64,000 nucleotides of DNA. Origin: JBHJGP01 sp050331695 (GTDB lineage Bacteria; Pseudomonadota; Alphaproteobacteria; Geminicoccales; Geminicoccaceae). The DNA lies in the NCBI GenBank assembly GCA_050331695.1, contig JBHJGP010000031.1:4911-68910 (forward strand). The letters run 5' to 3'. Below the pieces are notes generated by a model. The model saw only the letters and a list, made by a program, of their open reading frames with translations, was not told where the DNA came from and made no database searches. Shown here one piece after another: positions 63,357 through 64,000 of this stretch. The stretch's first letter is position 1. The number at the start of each line of letters is the position of its first letter. The position numbers and the translations under genes are program-made.

Positions 63357-63821
63357 TTCTTTCTGATCCAATTGGAGATCTACACTACGGTATTTTGACC
63401 GCTGGCGCCACCAAAGCAATAAATGTTCTATTATTTTCTCCATCGAAGACCAATCAAGTATGCGGTTCGCGCTCACCGCGTGGAATGATTGCATTCCAAA
63501 CGTCAAGGTTGGGACAGTGAGCTGCGAGTGGCCGAGGTGACCATTGCACCATCCGCGAGCTCTGTTTACGAAAAATACAGGCCAGCGCCATGCACAGAAC
63601 CGGGCATCGCCCTATGGTGCCTTCCACGGAGAGATCGGTGTCCATTCACTGGCGAAAACGCTGGACGCGCGTCATCATAGCTTTCGGGATGGATGTTCGC
63701 TCACCGGGGGCGTTATGGCCGCGCGTTCGCCAGGAAAGCGCCGGCGGCTCTTTGGCGTCTATCGTATTCGCAACCATCGAAAGCTTTTTGCTTCGCCGGA
63801 TCGAATTTGGATACTGTGGTT
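63357..63821. other. Gap with no recognised gene
   Basis: About 465 bases between the GT2-like gene and the decayed GT2 start. Short overlapping ORFs occur on both strands without ribosome binding sites or recognised motifs. It may hold remnants of a lost gene; nothing firm is seen. Confidence 0.4.
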
Positions 63822-64000
63822 ATGAGCCCGTCAAATAAACCAAAGGTTTCAATTGGTCTCCCTGTATACAACGGCGAGAACTATTAGAGCGTTGCGATCG
63901 ATTCCATTCTCACCCTGAGAGTTTGCGATTTTGAGCTTATCCAGTCAGTCATCGCCTCAAACGACACCACTGAACAGATATGCATTTCTTATTCCGAGTC
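63822..64000 (+). pseudogene. Decayed GT2 glycosyltransferase, 5' part
   Basis: The frame from ATG 63822 reads KVSIGLPVYNGENY and then TAG (63885-63887), followed in the same frame by SVAIDSILTLRVCDFELIQS and ASNDTTEQIC. The order VSIGLPVYNGENY, AIDSIL, DFELI, ASNDTTE is the start of a GT2 glycosyltransferase (as in VSIGLPVYNGENYLxxAIDSIL), so it is interrupted by an amber codon and has worn motif spacing. The gene runs past the window edge. Confidence 0.75.

Noticed and set aside
49204..63887. Amber codon recoding (TAG as sense) as the reason for the two broken genes
   Set aside because: Several intact genes in the window end in TAG, such as those ending at 1909, 40056, 47540, 59226 and 62536, so TAG is a normal stop here.
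63454..63887. Several short open frames before the decayed GT2
   Set aside because: They overlap each other on both strands and show no motif; none was supported as a gene.

Overview
The window is about 62-64% GC and reads as a chromosomal segment of a free-living alphaproteobacterium, probably of the Rhodospirillales/Geminicoccales type. Supporting gene orders are pyrF-trpF-trpB-trpA-accD-folC and lapA-ihfB-rpsA-cmk-aroA followed by a TIGR02300 protein and tRNA-Ala. The exact lineage is inference; no rRNA lies in the window.

Positions 1-29000 are an accessory metabolic region. It holds the 3' end of a Gfo/Idh/MocA oxidoreductase with an MFS transporter, a membrane-protein pair (1921-3389), an orphan asparagine-synthase-like protein, a homocysteine S-methyltransferase, a complete binding-protein sugar ABC importer (6317-10448) divergent from a BadF/NAGK-type sugar kinase, and a GT-C-like membrane protein. 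Next come a ThDP enzyme, acyl-CoA dehydrogenase, LysR regulator and nitroreductase all on the minus strand, a class II aldolase, a TauE/SafE exporter, a D-threonine-aldolase/D-serine-dehydratase-like enzyme, a thiolase, an OtnK-type four-carbon sugar-acid kinase, a retropepsin-like protease, a DddP-like M24 protein and a LysR/hydrolase divergent pair. The theme is uptake and breakdown of small organic acids, amino acids and sugars.

Positions 28006-40215 are the conserved core: folC, accD, trpA, trpB, trpF and pyrF on the minus strand with overlapping junctions, a sarcosine-oxidase-like flavoprotein, lapA, ihfB, rpsA, cmk, aroA, then on the plus strand the TIGR02300 zinc-ribbon/acidic protein and tRNA-Ala(GGC).

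Positions 40336-64000 form an extracellular polysaccharide locus. It opens with a secreted beta-helix/RTX protein. After an AT-rich gap there is a translationally coupled methyltransferase-GT4-DegT aminotransferase-initiating sugar-phosphate transferase operon. Then come a Wzc-type tyrosine autokinase broken by one in-frame amber codon, a GT4, a sulfotransferase, a Wzx-like flippase, a pectate-lyase-fold protein, a WbpM/FlaA1-type NDP-sugar dehydratase, a second sulfotransferase, a GT4, a Wzy/ligase-like membrane protein, a third sulfotransferase, a GT2-like gene beginning at a T9 tract, and the decayed start of another GT2. Three sulfotransferases among the assembly genes suggest a sulfated exopolysaccharide or capsule. 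The two nonsense codons and the homopolymer at a start suggest that parts of the locus are decaying, phase-variable or mis-sequenced.
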